A DNA stretch of 64,000 bases from Hyphomicrobium sp. (lineage in GTDB: Bacteria > Pseudomonadota > Alphaproteobacteria > Rhizobiales > Hyphomicrobiaceae): NCBI GenBank assembly GCA_019751875.1, contig JAIEMV010000003.1, positions 124,001 to 188,000 on the forward strand. Reading direction: 5' to 3'. Below are positions 1 to 9,006 of the stretch, one piece after another. Position 1 is the first letter of the stretch. Each line of letters starts with the position of its first letter. The notes under the pieces are model-generated. The model was not told the DNA's origin and searched no databases. It was given only the letters and a program-made list of their open reading frames with translations. Both the position numbers and the translations under genes were made by a program.

Positions 1-1
1 C

Positions 2-79
2 AGTCCGCTCGGCATGGAGCGTGGCATCAACGCGCTATGGAAGCGCGGAGGCGTGCTCTATGCGCCGCCGATGTGGTGA
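2..79 (+). CDS. C-terminal end of an upstream CDS truncated by the window (…SPLGMERGINALWKRGGVLYAPPMW*)
   Basis: Open frame from the window edge to TGA at 77-79, immediately upstream of the next gene. Confidence 0.4.
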   Translation, partial: SPLGMERGINALWKRGGVLYAPPMW

Positions 80-93
80 GGCGGCGGTCTGAT

Positions 94-1311
94 ATGCAGT
101 CTCTGCTTCGTCGTCTCATGTTCCTTTCAGTCGTGGCGTTGACCGGCCTTTCGACGCCGGCGTTGTCGCGCGAGCGCGTGCCGCCGCCGGAGCCCAGCCG
201 GACGGTTTGGGTCAGCAACGAAGCGGTCGCGGAGATGACGCGGGCGCTGGAACTCTATCGCAGGTTGGCGCAGCAGCCGCAGCCGGCGGAACTGCCGAAC
301 AAGACCACGCTGCGCTACGGCGATACGGGACAGGCGGTCGCCGATCTTCGCGCGCGGCTGACGCTGCTCGGCGATCTGCGTGGGCGTGGCGATCCCTATG
401 CCTTCGATGAAACCGTCGAAGCGGCGGTGAAACGGTTCCAGCTTCGCAACGGTGTGGAGCCGACGGGCATCGTCTATGGCATCACGCAGCGGCTGCTCAA
501 CGTTCCGCTCGACGTGCGCGTGCGGCAGCTGGAACTCAATCTGCAACGCATGCAGGAACTGTTGCCGCGGATATCGACGCAGCAGCGCTTCATTCTCATG
601 AATGCGGCGAGCTTCGAATTGCAGGGTGTGCAAGGGGGCGCGGTGGCGGTCACGAGCCGGACGATCGCAGGTAAGCGGGCGACCCCGACGCCGGTGGTAT
701 CGGCACAAGTGCAGGCGCTGAACACGCTGCCCTACTGGCACGTGCCGGGCACGATCGCAAAGGCGGCGCTGATCCCGATGATCCGCAAGGATCCGGGCTA
801 CCTTTATAAAGAGCGCATCCGCGTCTTCTCGAGTTTCGGTGGTGACGAAGTCGATCCGGGAAGCGTCAACTGGTGGGGCCCTGAAGCAGAGCGCTACGTG
901 TTCCGTCAGGATCCGGGTCCGCAGAATGCGCTGGGTGTCTTGCGCTTTGACATGCCCAACAAGCACATCGTCTACATGCACGACACGCCGATGAAGAACC
1001 TGTTCGACTATTTCGAGCGGGCGGTGAGTGCGGGCTGCGTTCGGCTCCAGAACTTCTATGGCGTGGCGGATTGGGTCATGGCCGGTCAAGACGGGTTGTC
1101 GGGTGCGGCGCTGAAGGGCCGCGTTGCTGCCGGACAGCAATCGACGGTTAAGTTGAAGCAGCCGGTGCCGGTGCACTTCGTCTATCTGACCGCGTGGGTC
1201 GATAACGGGGTCGTGCACTTCCGCAACGATCTTTATAATCGTGATGCCAGCGCGTTTGTCAGCGGAGAAGATGTGTCCGCGCGTCCAATGGGCGTGTCGG
1301 TCGCGCCTTGA
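94..1311 (+). CDS. L,D-transpeptidase family protein with peptidoglycan-binding domain (YcbB-like)
   Basis: Signal-like N-terminus, PG-binding motif (LRYGDTGQAVADLRARL), catalytic motif MHDTP…AVSAGCVRLQN; start taken at ATG 94. Confidence 0.85.
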   Translation: MQSLLRRLMFLSVVALTGLSTPALSRERVPPPEPSRTVWVSNEAVAEMTRALELYRRLAQQPQPAELPNKTTLRYGDTGQAVADLRARLTLLGDLRGRGDPYAFDETVEAAVKRFQLRNGVEPTGIVYGITQRLLNVPLDVRVRQLELNLQRMQELLPRISTQQRFILMNAASFELQGVQGGAVAVTSRTIAGKRATPTPVVSAQVQALNTLPYWHVPGTIAKAALIPMIRKDPGYLYKERIRVFSSFGGDEVDPGSVNWWGPEAERYVFRQDPGPQNALGVLRFDMPNKHIVYMHDTPMKNLFDYFERAVSAGCVRLQNFYGVADWVMAGQDGLSGAALKGRVAAGQQSTVKLKQPVPVHFVYLTAWVDNGVVHFRNDLYNRDASAFVSGEDVSARPMGVSVAP

Positions 1312-1317
1312 CGTGGC

Positions 1318-1986
1318 CTAGAAGTTTCCCGGTTCCCAACCTTCTTCGCCGATGAGGGGCACGAAGCGCACGCTCGTCAGTGTCGTGCGTTCGAAATTGT
1401 CTGCCGCGGTGCGCTGCACGCGGATGAGATCCTGCGACGTGGGGTCATAACCGACGGGCACGACCATCGTGCCGCCGATCTTCAGCTGATCCAAGAGCGG
1501 ACGAGGGACTTCCGGCGCGCCGGCGGAGACGAGGATGGCATCGAAGGGCGCTTCCTCGGGCCAGCCTTGGGTGCCATCGGTACAGCTGACCGTGACATTG
1601 CGAGCGCCTGCTGCGGCCAAGTTTGATTGCGCGCGACTTGCAAGTTCAGGCAGGCGCTCGATGGTGAAGACGTGGTCTGCGATGCGGGCCAGGACGGCCG
1701 CCGCGTAGCCTGAGCCGCCGCCGATTTCGAGGACCTTCTCGCCGCCTTTCAGTTGCAGCGCTTCGATCATGTAGGCCACGATATAGGGCTGTGAGATCGT
1801 TTGGCCGCAGCCGATCGGAAGCGGGCGATCTTCATAGGCATGCGCGCGCTTTGCACGATCCACGAATTCCTCGCGCGGGACCTGGCGCATGGCCTCCAGA
1901 ACGCGTGCGTCGCGTATGCCGCGTCGGACCAACTGGTCCGTCACCATCGTCTGGCGCGAGTGCAGCACTGCGGATCTCTTCGACAT
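1318..1986 (-). CDS. pcm: Protein-L-isoaspartate O-methyltransferase
   Basis: VLEIGGGSGYAAAVLA SAM motif, Pcm-like architecture; start probably ATG at 1986. Confidence 0.88.
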   Translation of the reverse strand: MSKRSAVLHSRQTMVTDQLVRRGIRDARVLEAMRQVPREEFVDRAKRAHAYEDRPLPIGCGQTISQPYIVAYMIEALQLKGGEKVLEIGGGSGYAAAVLARIADHVFTIERLPELASRAQSNLAAAGARNVTVSCTDGTQGWPEEAPFDAILVSAGAPEVPRPLLDQLKIGGTMVVPVGYDPTSQDLIRVQRTAADNFERTTLTSVRFVPLIGEEGWEPGNF

Positions 1987-2114
1987 GGCGGTCTCGCCCT
2001 GGTAGCCTTGAAGCCGCTCCATAGCGCACCGAAGAGCACGGGGGTGCCTTGCGTTCGATCAATTTGGCCGTCGCGAACCGTATCCTCAAGCGTGACTGTG
2101 GGCTGTTTGGAGAT

Positions 2115-3134
2115 TCAGTTCATCAGGAGTGCGACGGAAACGGCCGGAGCACACGCCGTCGCCCAAGGTTCGATGCCGGGTGCCGGATTCGCGAGGTCCG
2201 CGAAGGCGACGACGCGGCGGCCAAGCCGTGATGCAATGACGGAGACGTCGGCTGCCCCGATACCGGCGGCGATGACCGGAGCTGCATCGGGGAGCGGCGT
2301 GCGCGAGAGCACTTGCAGCGCGCCGTCGTGGATCGATCTGAGTTGTTCTTCGTGCACATAGGCCGCGACCGTATGCCAATCGGCGGCCGTACCATCGGCG
2401 GCGTCGCGGCCGAGCATGCGGGCGAGACGAACGGTGCTGCTGGCAATCGATTTGTCCTTGCCATCCGCGGTGGCGTGCTGGTCGAAGTCGGTGAGATCGG
2501 TCCCGAGGAGGCGGCGGATGTCGGCCATGGTTGCCAGGTACTCGCGTGCGAACGTCACCCATTCGCCTTTGAACGGCGCGCGCGTGGCGACACCCATCAC
2601 GGCGGTGCGTGTGAAGCCCGTATAGACGAGCTCGCCTGTCGTCTGGCGGACGGCGTCGGTGAGACCGGTCACTGCGGCGGTCCCGTCGCGCACCGGAATA
2701 ATGTCGGCGGTGGTCGATCCGAAGTCGATGAGAAGTGCGTCGGGGTGCGTGCGGGCGGCGAGTGCGGCCGTGGCGAGGAAGTTGGTGGAACCAACGTCGC
2801 GTGGATGCGCGCGTGCGTCGACCGCCGAGCCGAACCCGCGCGGTCCCATCCAGAACTGCGCCTTGGATCCAAACTCGTTTGCCATGCGCGCCACAATGGT
2901 TTCAACGCCGGTGATGCGATCGGGAAAAACATCGGAGAGTTCGCCAGTCATGGTGATGGCGAAATCGTCGGCGCGGGACAGCAGGGGTGCGGCCTTGCGC
3001 AGGGCGGTGTCGAGCTTCTCCAGTCCCAGCCAAAGTCGGCAGCGAAATTGCTGCACCGCAACGGTGCGCCCATTCTCGACCACGGCAACTTTAAGGTGCG
3101 CTCCTCCCACATCGAGGCCGGCTCGGATGGTCAT
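2115..3134 (-). CDS. Hydantoinase/oxoprolinase-like H4MPT-linked C1 transfer pathway protein
   Basis: N-terminal GLDVGGAHLKVAVVENG and LLIDFGSTTADIIPV ATPase-fold motifs; sits in the H4MPT cluster. Confidence 0.8.
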   Translation of the reverse strand: MTIRAGLDVGGAHLKVAVVENGRTVAVQQFRCRLWLGLEKLDTALRKAAPLLSRADDFAITMTGELSDVFPDRITGVETIVARMANEFGSKAQFWMGPRGFGSAVDARAHPRDVGSTNFLATAALAARTHPDALLIDFGSTTADIIPVRDGTAAVTGLTDAVRQTTGELVYTGFTRTAVMGVATRAPFKGEWVTFAREYLATMADIRRLLGTDLTDFDQHATADGKDKSIASSTVRLARMLGRDAADGTAADWHTVAAYVHEEQLRSIHDGALQVLSRTPLPDAAPVIAAGIGAADVSVIASRLGRRVVAFADLANPAPGIEPWATACAPAVSVALLMN

Positions 3135-3193
3135 AAGTGATCTGGTCCTTGCAATAAATTCTGCTCTGGGTCACGTATCTGCCCCGGGAGGAA

Positions 3194-3898
3194 ATGAGAA
3201 TGCTGATTATCCCGGTCATCGATATTCGGGGTGGTGTCGCTGTGCGCGCGGTCGCCGGCGAGAGAGCCCACTACAGGCCGATCAAGTCACCGCTCGCGGA
3301 CAGCCCTGACCCGGTTGCTGTCGCACGCGGATACCAGTCTGTCTTCCCGTTTCCAACCCTGTACATGGCAGATCTCGACGGCATCGAGGGCCGAGGGACG
3401 AACCGCCACATCCACAGCCGCGTCGCGGATGCATGGGAGGGTGGGGATGTCTGGCTCGACGATGGCAGCATCGAAGCCGAGCCCTCGCACCAGCGCGTGC
3501 GGCCGGTCATCGGATCGGAGACGTTGCTTGCGGCAGGCGCGTGCCAGTCCGTGCTCGGCGGCAAGCCGCTCAACCGAACGGGCATACTCTCGCTCGATTT
3601 TCACGGGCTGACATTCATGGGGCCGCCGGAACTGCTCGCCTATCCCTCGGTGTGGCCGGGGGCGGTGATCGTGATGACGCTAGCGAATGTGGGGCGCGGG
3701 GAAGGGCCTGATCTGAAGCGCGTGGCGGCGATCGCGGAGATGGCCGGCCCCAAGCGCCGCGTATTCGCGGCTGGCGGTGTTCGCGATATCGACGACGTGC
3801 GCGCGCTCAAGGATTCCGGCGCATCGGGCGTTCTGATCGCGAGCGCACTGCATGCGGGTAAAATAAAAACCGGCGACCTGGAACAGATCGCCGGTTGA
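3194..3898 (+). CDS. HisA/HisF-related TIM-barrel protein (H4MPT-cluster type)
   Basis: IPVIDIRGGVAVRAVAGER…, YMADLDGI, FAAGGVRDIDDV: HisA-like; RBS GGAGGAA before ATG. Confidence 0.75.
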   Translation: MRMLIIPVIDIRGGVAVRAVAGERAHYRPIKSPLADSPDPVAVARGYQSVFPFPTLYMADLDGIEGRGTNRHIHSRVADAWEGGDVWLDDGSIEAEPSHQRVRPVIGSETLLAAGACQSVLGGKPLNRTGILSLDFHGLTFMGPPELLAYPSVWPGAVIVMTLANVGRGEGPDLKRVAAIAEMAGPKRRVFAAGGVRDIDDVRALKDSGASGVLIASALHAGKIKTGDLEQIAG

Positions 3899-3907
3899 AG
3901 TTTTTTT
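3868..3907 (+). terminator. Rho-independent terminator overlapping the 3' end of the HisA-like CDS
   Basis: Stem AACCGGCGA/TCGCCGGTT (3868-3876/3888-3896) followed by GAAGTTTTTTT. Confidence 0.75.
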
Positions 3908-4054
3908 AGTCCACACATTGCGAGTGGTTTGGGGAGCCCACTCGATGTGTCAGCCGTTCCAACGGCCAGAGAGTATTCTTCCCAATCGCTGCAGCAGACC
4001 CGCTTTCATCGGCGGAGCATTATTGGTCTTTTCCTGCTGTGGACGGTTTCCGCT

Positions 4055-4567
4055 TCAAGACTTGGCAGCGAACGGATGGGCTGCCGAGTTGCGCTGAGCG
4101 GTGGCTTCGGCTGCGGTCGGCTTGCCGGCAACGGCGCGGGCGATCGCTTCCTTGGTGGCGCGGTAGTTGAAGTCCTGGATCTTGGCGTCGTCCGAGGCTT
4201 CCCAGTGGATGAACACGCCGACGAGAACATAGACGTCGTCAGCTTCGTTCGCGGGGATGATGCCTTCGGCGACCGAGTCCTGAACGGCCTTAGCAACGCC
4301 GTACTGGGCGGGGCCAAACATCTGAACGGCCTGACGGGCGTCCTTGATGGTGACCTTGTTGAAAAGGATCGTGTTGGGCTTGCAGGCCAGGTTCGGCGCG
4401 ATCACGGCGAGAAGCGTCGTGAAGCCATCCTTGTTGTTGGCGAGGGCGTTGACGAACGCAGTCTCGGCAGCAGAGCCGCGCGGTCCGATGACGAGGTCAA
4501 TATGTGCGACTTCGTTGCCGTCGCCGACGAGCGACTCGCCGACCAGTACGCGATTAATCTTGGCCAT
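4055..4567 (-). CDS. fae: Formaldehyde-activating enzyme
   Basis: [42 protein letters not shown]… typical Fae; start ATG at 4565-4567 with GGAGGA RBS (track ORF extends further upstream). Confidence 0.96.
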   Translation of the reverse strand: MAKINRVLVGESLVGDGNEVAHIDLVIGPRGSAAETAFVNALANNKDGFTTLLAVIAPNLACKPNTILFNKVTIKDARQAVQMFGPAQYGVAKAVQDSVAEGIIPANEADDVYVLVGVFIHWEASDDAKIQDFNYRATKEAIARAVAGKPTAAEATAQRNSAAHPFAAKS

Positions 4568-4799
4568 AAGTGGGGTTCCTCCCAGTTTCGAACATACAAA
4601 TGTGAGCCGGCACGTCCCGGGGACCCCGGGTGGCCGGTCACGATCGTCCCAAGCTATCGGTAGAGACAGGGAACGGTGAAAAACGCGACACCGGACCGGA
4701 TCACCAGATAGCGGCGCGCCTAGAGCACCGGGCCCTATTAGCCACAGAGCCCCCTGTTCGACAAGAGGCGATCCGTCTTTAGTCCAACCTGCCGCATTA

Positions 4800-4828
4800 A
4801 GTATAGATATCACAATGCGTTGTTACAA
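4800..4828 (-). promoter_or_regulatory. Putative sigma70-type promoter upstream of fae
   Basis: Minus strand TTGTAA - 17 nt - TATACT; predicts a ~225-nt leader. Confidence 0.4.
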
Positions 4829-4871
4829 CTTCGCGCGTTTCTTTGCAGAACGGGTCGCGGGCCAATTGCCG

Positions 4872-5777
4872 TTAATTGGGGTTTTTTGGCTCCGCAGTGA
4901 TGCAATCGCCAATGGCATTGACGAGCATTGCGGCGAAAGCGCTGGCGCACATGAGATCGGCGAGCGACCCGGGATTTGCACCCCACGACTTTAATTCCGC
5001 ATCAAGATCCAGAAGGGTTACGCGGTTTTCTCGTTTTGCAATTTCAGATGCGAATTTGAGTTCAAGTGTCGCGACTGTTTCGGCGGCGCGGGCCATGACG
5101 CGGTGCGCCAGTGCGGGCCCGTGTTTGCGAACGATGTGGGTATCGGGGCGTTCGGAAAGGCGGCGCAGGAAGAGGGCCGCAAGCGCGTCTTCGGGCGCGG
5201 CGCCGGATGCGATGTCTTCGGTCAAGGTGCGGGCGTTTGCGAGAATGGTTGCGAAGCCCGTGGCGTATTCTTGAGCGATCATGTCGCGCGGGGCGGCGGC
5301 GCGCATGGCGTCGAGGAGCGTCCAATCTGCGGGGGGTTCGGCGCGAACATCGCCGGCATCGTCTGACCCGAGGCCGGCGGGGTTGGCCATGGCAATCGCT
5401 TTATAGGCCGCGCGGGCGTCGTTGTGATCGAGAGCTGCGAGGACGGCGTGCAGGCTGTCGGCGAGAGATGTGCTCTCCGTGCCGTGTTCGGCTGCTGCCG
5501 CGAGGGGGGCGCAGAGCAAGACAATGCCGAGGTTGGTGTTCGTCGCGACCGCGGCGAAGGTGGCCTCGACGGCTTTGAAGATGCGATCTCCCACTGACAG
5601 GGCGGGATCGGCAATGAAAGGGGCAGATACGGTCGCGCTCAGGTCGAAGTCGGCGACCGTCATGCGGTGGCCATCGGCGAAGATGTGGACGTTGCCGGGT
5701 TTGAGTGTGCGCACTTCGAGGCGGCAGGCGGCGACATAGGCCTCCGCAATGGCGTTACGCGGTCGCGCGGCGATCAT
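4872..5777 (-). CDS. Triphosphoribosyl-dephospho-CoA synthase-like protein (CitG/MdcB family) of the H4MPT cluster
   Basis: AYVAACRLEVRTLKPGNVHIFADGHRM… and late SWGANPGSLADLMCASAFAAML are CitG-family-like. Confidence 0.75.
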   Translation of the reverse strand: MIAARPRNAIAEAYVAACRLEVRTLKPGNVHIFADGHRMTVADFDLSATVSAPFIADPALSVGDRIFKAVEATFAAVATNTNLGIVLLCAPLAAAAEHGTESTSLADSLHAVLAALDHNDARAAYKAIAMANPAGLGSDDAGDVRAEPPADWTLLDAMRAAAPRDMIAQEYATGFATILANARTLTEDIASGAAPEDALAALFLRRLSERPDTHIVRKHGPALAHRVMARAAETVATLELKFASEIAKRENRVTLLDLDAELKSWGANPGSLADLMCASAFAAMLVNAIGDCITAEPKNPN

Positions 5778-6721
5778 GCGTCGGCTTTGTGTGTCAGGGC
5801 TGCAAGGAAATCGTCGGCCAATGTCCAGGCGATGTTGACGTCCGTGACGCTTTGCAAGCCTTTCCAGGCGGGGTTGGAATTGATCTCGAGGACCATGAGC
5901 CTCCCGCCGTCGTCGCGGATGAGATCGACGCCGGCGTAGTCGGCACCGATCACGCGGGCGGCTTCGAGGGCGAGATTAGTCATCTCGGAATCCGTTTCGA
6001 TCGGATGTGGCTTGGCGCCCTGGTGGACATTGGTGATCCAGGTCTGGCCGACACGGGCCATCGCAGCCAGAACCCGGCCGCGCGAGACGAACAGGCGCCA
6101 ATCCTCGAACCGGGTGTCGGCGTTGCCGCGCAGGTAGCGCTGCACATAATAAACGTCGCCCATTTCGGAGGGTTCGGGAAGCTGATCGGGTGTTTCGATG
6201 CGTCGGACGCCGTTGCCCTGGCTGCCGAACAGCGGCTTCACGACGATGGGCCGGCCGGCTTGATCATGCGCGAATTTGCGGGCGGTCTCGATGCCTTCGG
6301 CGGCGCGTGTCAGCGGGACGGGCAGGCCGGCCATTTGGAACAGGAACGTGGCCGTCGATTTGTCGACACAGCGTTCGATCACGCGGGCGTCATTCCACAC
6401 GCGCACGCCGCTTTCGCGCAACGCATGCAGGATGCCGAGGCGGAGCGTGATCTGTTCGAGGCTGCCGGTGGACACGGAGCGGACGAAGGCGCCGTCGGGC
6501 AGGTCGCCATCGAAGCCAGGAATATGGATGCCGGACGGCAGCCGCGTGTCGAAAGCGCAGAACTTGAGGCACGTGGTGACGACCTGCGCGCCGCGCGCCT
6601 GGAGTGCTTCGCGCAGCCGCCGTGCATGCCAATCCCCGCCACCGTCCTCGACGAAGAGGACGATGCGCGGTCCCCGCGACGCGGGGCAGCGCGCGGTGAT
6701 GGAGAACGGCGGCGTGGTCAT
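5774..6721 (-). CDS. RimK-like ATP-grasp ligase (candidate H4MPT/methylofuran glutamate ligase)
   Basis: ATP-grasp motifs (RPIVVKPLFGSQGNGV, YAGVDLIRDDGGRLMVLEINSNPAWKGL); 4-bp overlap with the downstream gene. Confidence 0.8.
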   Translation of the reverse strand: MTTPPFSITARCPASRGPRIVLFVEDGGGDWHARRLREALQARGAQVVTTCLKFCAFDTRLPSGIHIPGFDGDLPDGAFVRSVSTGSLEQITLRLGILHALRESGVRVWNDARVIERCVDKSTATFLFQMAGLPVPLTRAAEGIETARKFAHDQAGRPIVVKPLFGSQGNGVRRIETPDQLPEPSEMGDVYYVQRYLRGNADTRFEDWRLFVSRGRVLAAMARVGQTWITNVHQGAKPHPIETDSEMTNLALEAARVIGADYAGVDLIRDDGGRLMVLEINSNPAWKGLQSVTDVNIAWTLADDFLAALTHKADA

Positions 6722-6732
6722 GGCGCTCTGCT

Positions 6733-7704
6733 TTACTTGAAGCTCGCCTCGACAATTTCGGGCGCGAGTTTGCCGGTCTGGAAGGATGTGCCGGTGTCGA
6801 GGTTCGAGACGGTCACGAGGGCGGGCGAGAAGAGCATGGCATCGATTTTGTAGAAGTCGCCGCCGACTTCGGCGAAGGTTTCGGCGAACGGCTTGCCATA
6901 GGATGAGGATGTGTTCGACGGCAGCGCGTCGGCGAGCTTCTTCGCGTCAGCGTCGGTGCCCTTCACGAACAGCTGGATGCGGCCGCCATAGATGATGGCG
7001 TCGTTCGTGCGGCCCATGGCCTTGACGAAGTCGGGGATCGGCGGGGCGAGTGGGGCGACGCCATAGCCGTCAATAATGTTTTCCAGCGGGAAATGCAGGG
7101 CGTGGGCCTTGTGGAGCGAGACTTCGAGCACGCGGGCGGCGATTTGGACGGTGCCGGCGAGGCTGCCGGTCGGCGCGTAGAGGATCGTGAGGTTGGCGGG
7201 TGCGATCCCGCATGCAGCGGCGACGTTGGCGGCCACGGACGACGGCGGGGCTTTGTCGCCTTCGATCACGAGCGCGCCTTTGCTGTGATGATCGACGTAG
7301 CCGAGTTCCTTGTAGAGTTCCTCGACGCGAGAGAGCGCGCGGGCGGGGCCGGAACCGAGCGCGAAGAAGCCGCTGGCATCTTCGGTGATCGTCCAGCCGG
7401 CGTACTGGCTGGCGAGGCAGGCGATGACCGGGTTCGACGAGTGGACGACGACGCCGAGGGGCCAGTTGGCGAGGCCCGACGATGATGTGATCTGCACGGT
7501 GCCGAAGCCGCCCATGCAGACCTCGCCCAGCAGACGACCGGCTTCGAGGCCGCCGGGCACATTGGCGCCAAGATCAACGAGGCGCTCACCGTTCTGGCCG
7601 GTAGAAACGGCGCAGCGAAGGGCGGCCGCGTTCGTGACGATCTGTTCGACAATGTGCGATGCGCGTGCGTTGACGCTCGGCGCCTGATTGAAATGCATGG
7701 TCAT
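6733..7704 (-). CDS. mch: Methenyltetrahydromethanopterin cyclohydrolase
   Basis: Mch-like sequence throughout ([16 protein letters not shown]…[17 protein letters not shown]). Confidence 0.93.
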   Translation of the reverse strand: MTMHFNQAPSVNARASHIVEQIVTNAAALRCAVSTGQNGERLVDLGANVPGGLEAGRLLGEVCMGGFGTVQITSSSGLANWPLGVVVHSSNPVIACLASQYAGWTITEDASGFFALGSGPARALSRVEELYKELGYVDHHSKGALVIEGDKAPPSSVAANVAAACGIAPANLTILYAPTGSLAGTVQIAARVLEVSLHKAHALHFPLENIIDGYGVAPLAPPIPDFVKAMGRTNDAIIYGGRIQLFVKGTDADAKKLADALPSNTSSSYGKPFAETFAEVGGDFYKIDAMLFSPALVTVSNLDTGTSFQTGKLAPEIVEASFK

Positions 7705-8873
7705 ATCCTGACGTTTCCTTCCCGTTTGAAGCCTTCATACACGAGTTCAGCCAGTGCGGATAAGCGCTCGCGGCAAAGGCTTTCCGCCTCGTGGCTGGTT
7801 GACGCGGTGGCGGTGGCGGTGGCGAGCGGTTGGCCGCGCGCGATCTGTGCGCCCGGAGCGGGGCGATCGGCGGCCCATTCCGGCCAGGCGATGGTTGGGA
7901 CGGTGATGGCGCCGTTGTCGGCATAAAGGTAGGCGGCGGCAGCAGCGCGCGGGGGTTGCCAGCGGCCCTTCAGGAGTTTGGCGGGGTTTTCGCCGGCACA
8001 GGCGGCGACGTGGGCGGCAAAGAGGCTGCCCGAGGCATCGTCGAAAATGTCGAGTGTGGCGCCGGGGCGGGGGTTTGCTTCTAGAAGCAACGGTTCGCCG
8101 TCATGGAGAACGAAGTCGAGCGAGAGGAGTCCGGAGAGGCCGAACTCGGAAATCACGGTCAGCGCGGTGTCAACGAGGCGGGTTTCGAGATCTTCGTCAA
8201 CGGTGATGCCGGAGACCGCGCCGCCGTAGCGGTAGGGTCGGCGTTTGCGCGGAGACGACCACTGGCGGGAGAGCGCGACCGCGGTGCCGCTTGGGCTGGC
8301 AATCGCGAGGACCGAGATGGCCTCGCCTTTCTGTTCGCGCTGGAAGTAGCGGCGGGGGTCGGGTTCGAAAGTGGCAGGGCAGTGGTGGATGTGAAGTCCG
8401 CCGCTGCCTCCGATGCGCTTCATCAGCCACCCTTCGTGATTGGCGGGTGGCGTGACTTGTGTTTCAGGATGGCGAATGCCGAGCCGGGCGAGCGTACCGA
8501 AAAACTCCGTCGGGTCTTTGACGCGGCGGATCGTGTCCGCGTTGTTGCCGATCAGGTGATAACGTTCACCGAGTGCTGCGACGAGCTTCGGATTGCATTC
8601 GAAGCCGCCGCCGAGCACGAGGCCGATGGGTGGCGCGGGCGCGTTGGCGACGAGGCTGTCAAGCGCGGTGATGAGCGGTCGCTTGATGAAGCCGACCTGG
8701 ACGCGGGCTGGCAGGCAGATCAATTCGTGGGCGGCGGCACGCGTGTCGAGATCACCGAAGCAATCGACGACGAGGGGGATCAATCCGGCGCGGCGTGCCG
8801 ACTGCGCGAGTGCGCGTCCGGAGAACGCGGCGATGAGGACGCATTGCGCCTCTGTGGGATCTGGGGTTGCCAT
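7701..8873 (-). CDS. ATP-grasp domain protein of the H4MPT cluster
   Basis: [43 protein letters not shown]; start ATG 8873 preferred because the track start lies inside a palindromic element. Confidence 0.8.
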   Translation of the reverse strand: MATPDPTEAQCVLIAAFSGRALAQSARRAGLIPLVVDCFGDLDTRAAAHELICLPARVQVGFIKRPLITALDSLVANAPAPPIGLVLGGGFECNPKLVAALGERYHLIGNNADTIRRVKDPTEFFGTLARLGIRHPETQVTPPANHEGWLMKRIGGSGGLHIHHCPATFEPDPRRYFQREQKGEAISVLAIASPSGTAVALSRQWSSPRKRRPYRYGGAVSGITVDEDLETRLVDTALTVISEFGLSGLLSLDFVLHDGEPLLLEANPRPGATLDIFDDASGSLFAAHVAACAGENPAKLLKGRWQPPRAAAAAYLYADNGAITVPTIAWPEWAADRPAPGAQIARGQPLATATATASTSHEAESLCRERLSALAELVYEGFKREGNVRI

Positions 8874-8879
8874 GTTTCT

Positions 8880-8992
8880 CCCTCTCCCCATGGCTCTTGC
8901 AATGGGGAGAGGGTTGAGGTGAAGGGCAGCATCCGCAATTGAGCTAGCGGCTGCCCCTCATCCCAACCCTCTCACCGCGTGCGGGGAGAGGG
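8880..8992. repeat. Composite palindromic intergenic element
   Basis: Hairpin CCCTCTCCCCAT/ATGGGGAGAGGG (8880-8891/8902-8913), central arms TTGAGGTGAAGGGCAGC (8914-8930) / GCTGCCCCTCATCCCAA (8950-8966), second hairpin CCCTCTC…GAGAGGG ending ~8992. Confidence 0.8.
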
Positions 8993-9006
8993 GATCAAGA
9001 CGGCGA

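Noticed and set aside
127-1218. 363-aa minus-strand ORF
   Set aside because: Antisense to the L,D-transpeptidase gene; Arg/His-rich artefact.
5705-6853. 382-aa plus-strand ORF
   Set aside because: Lies antisense to the ATP-grasp gene and parts of its neighbours; composition is the typical mirror-frame artefact of high-GC DNA with no recognisable domain.
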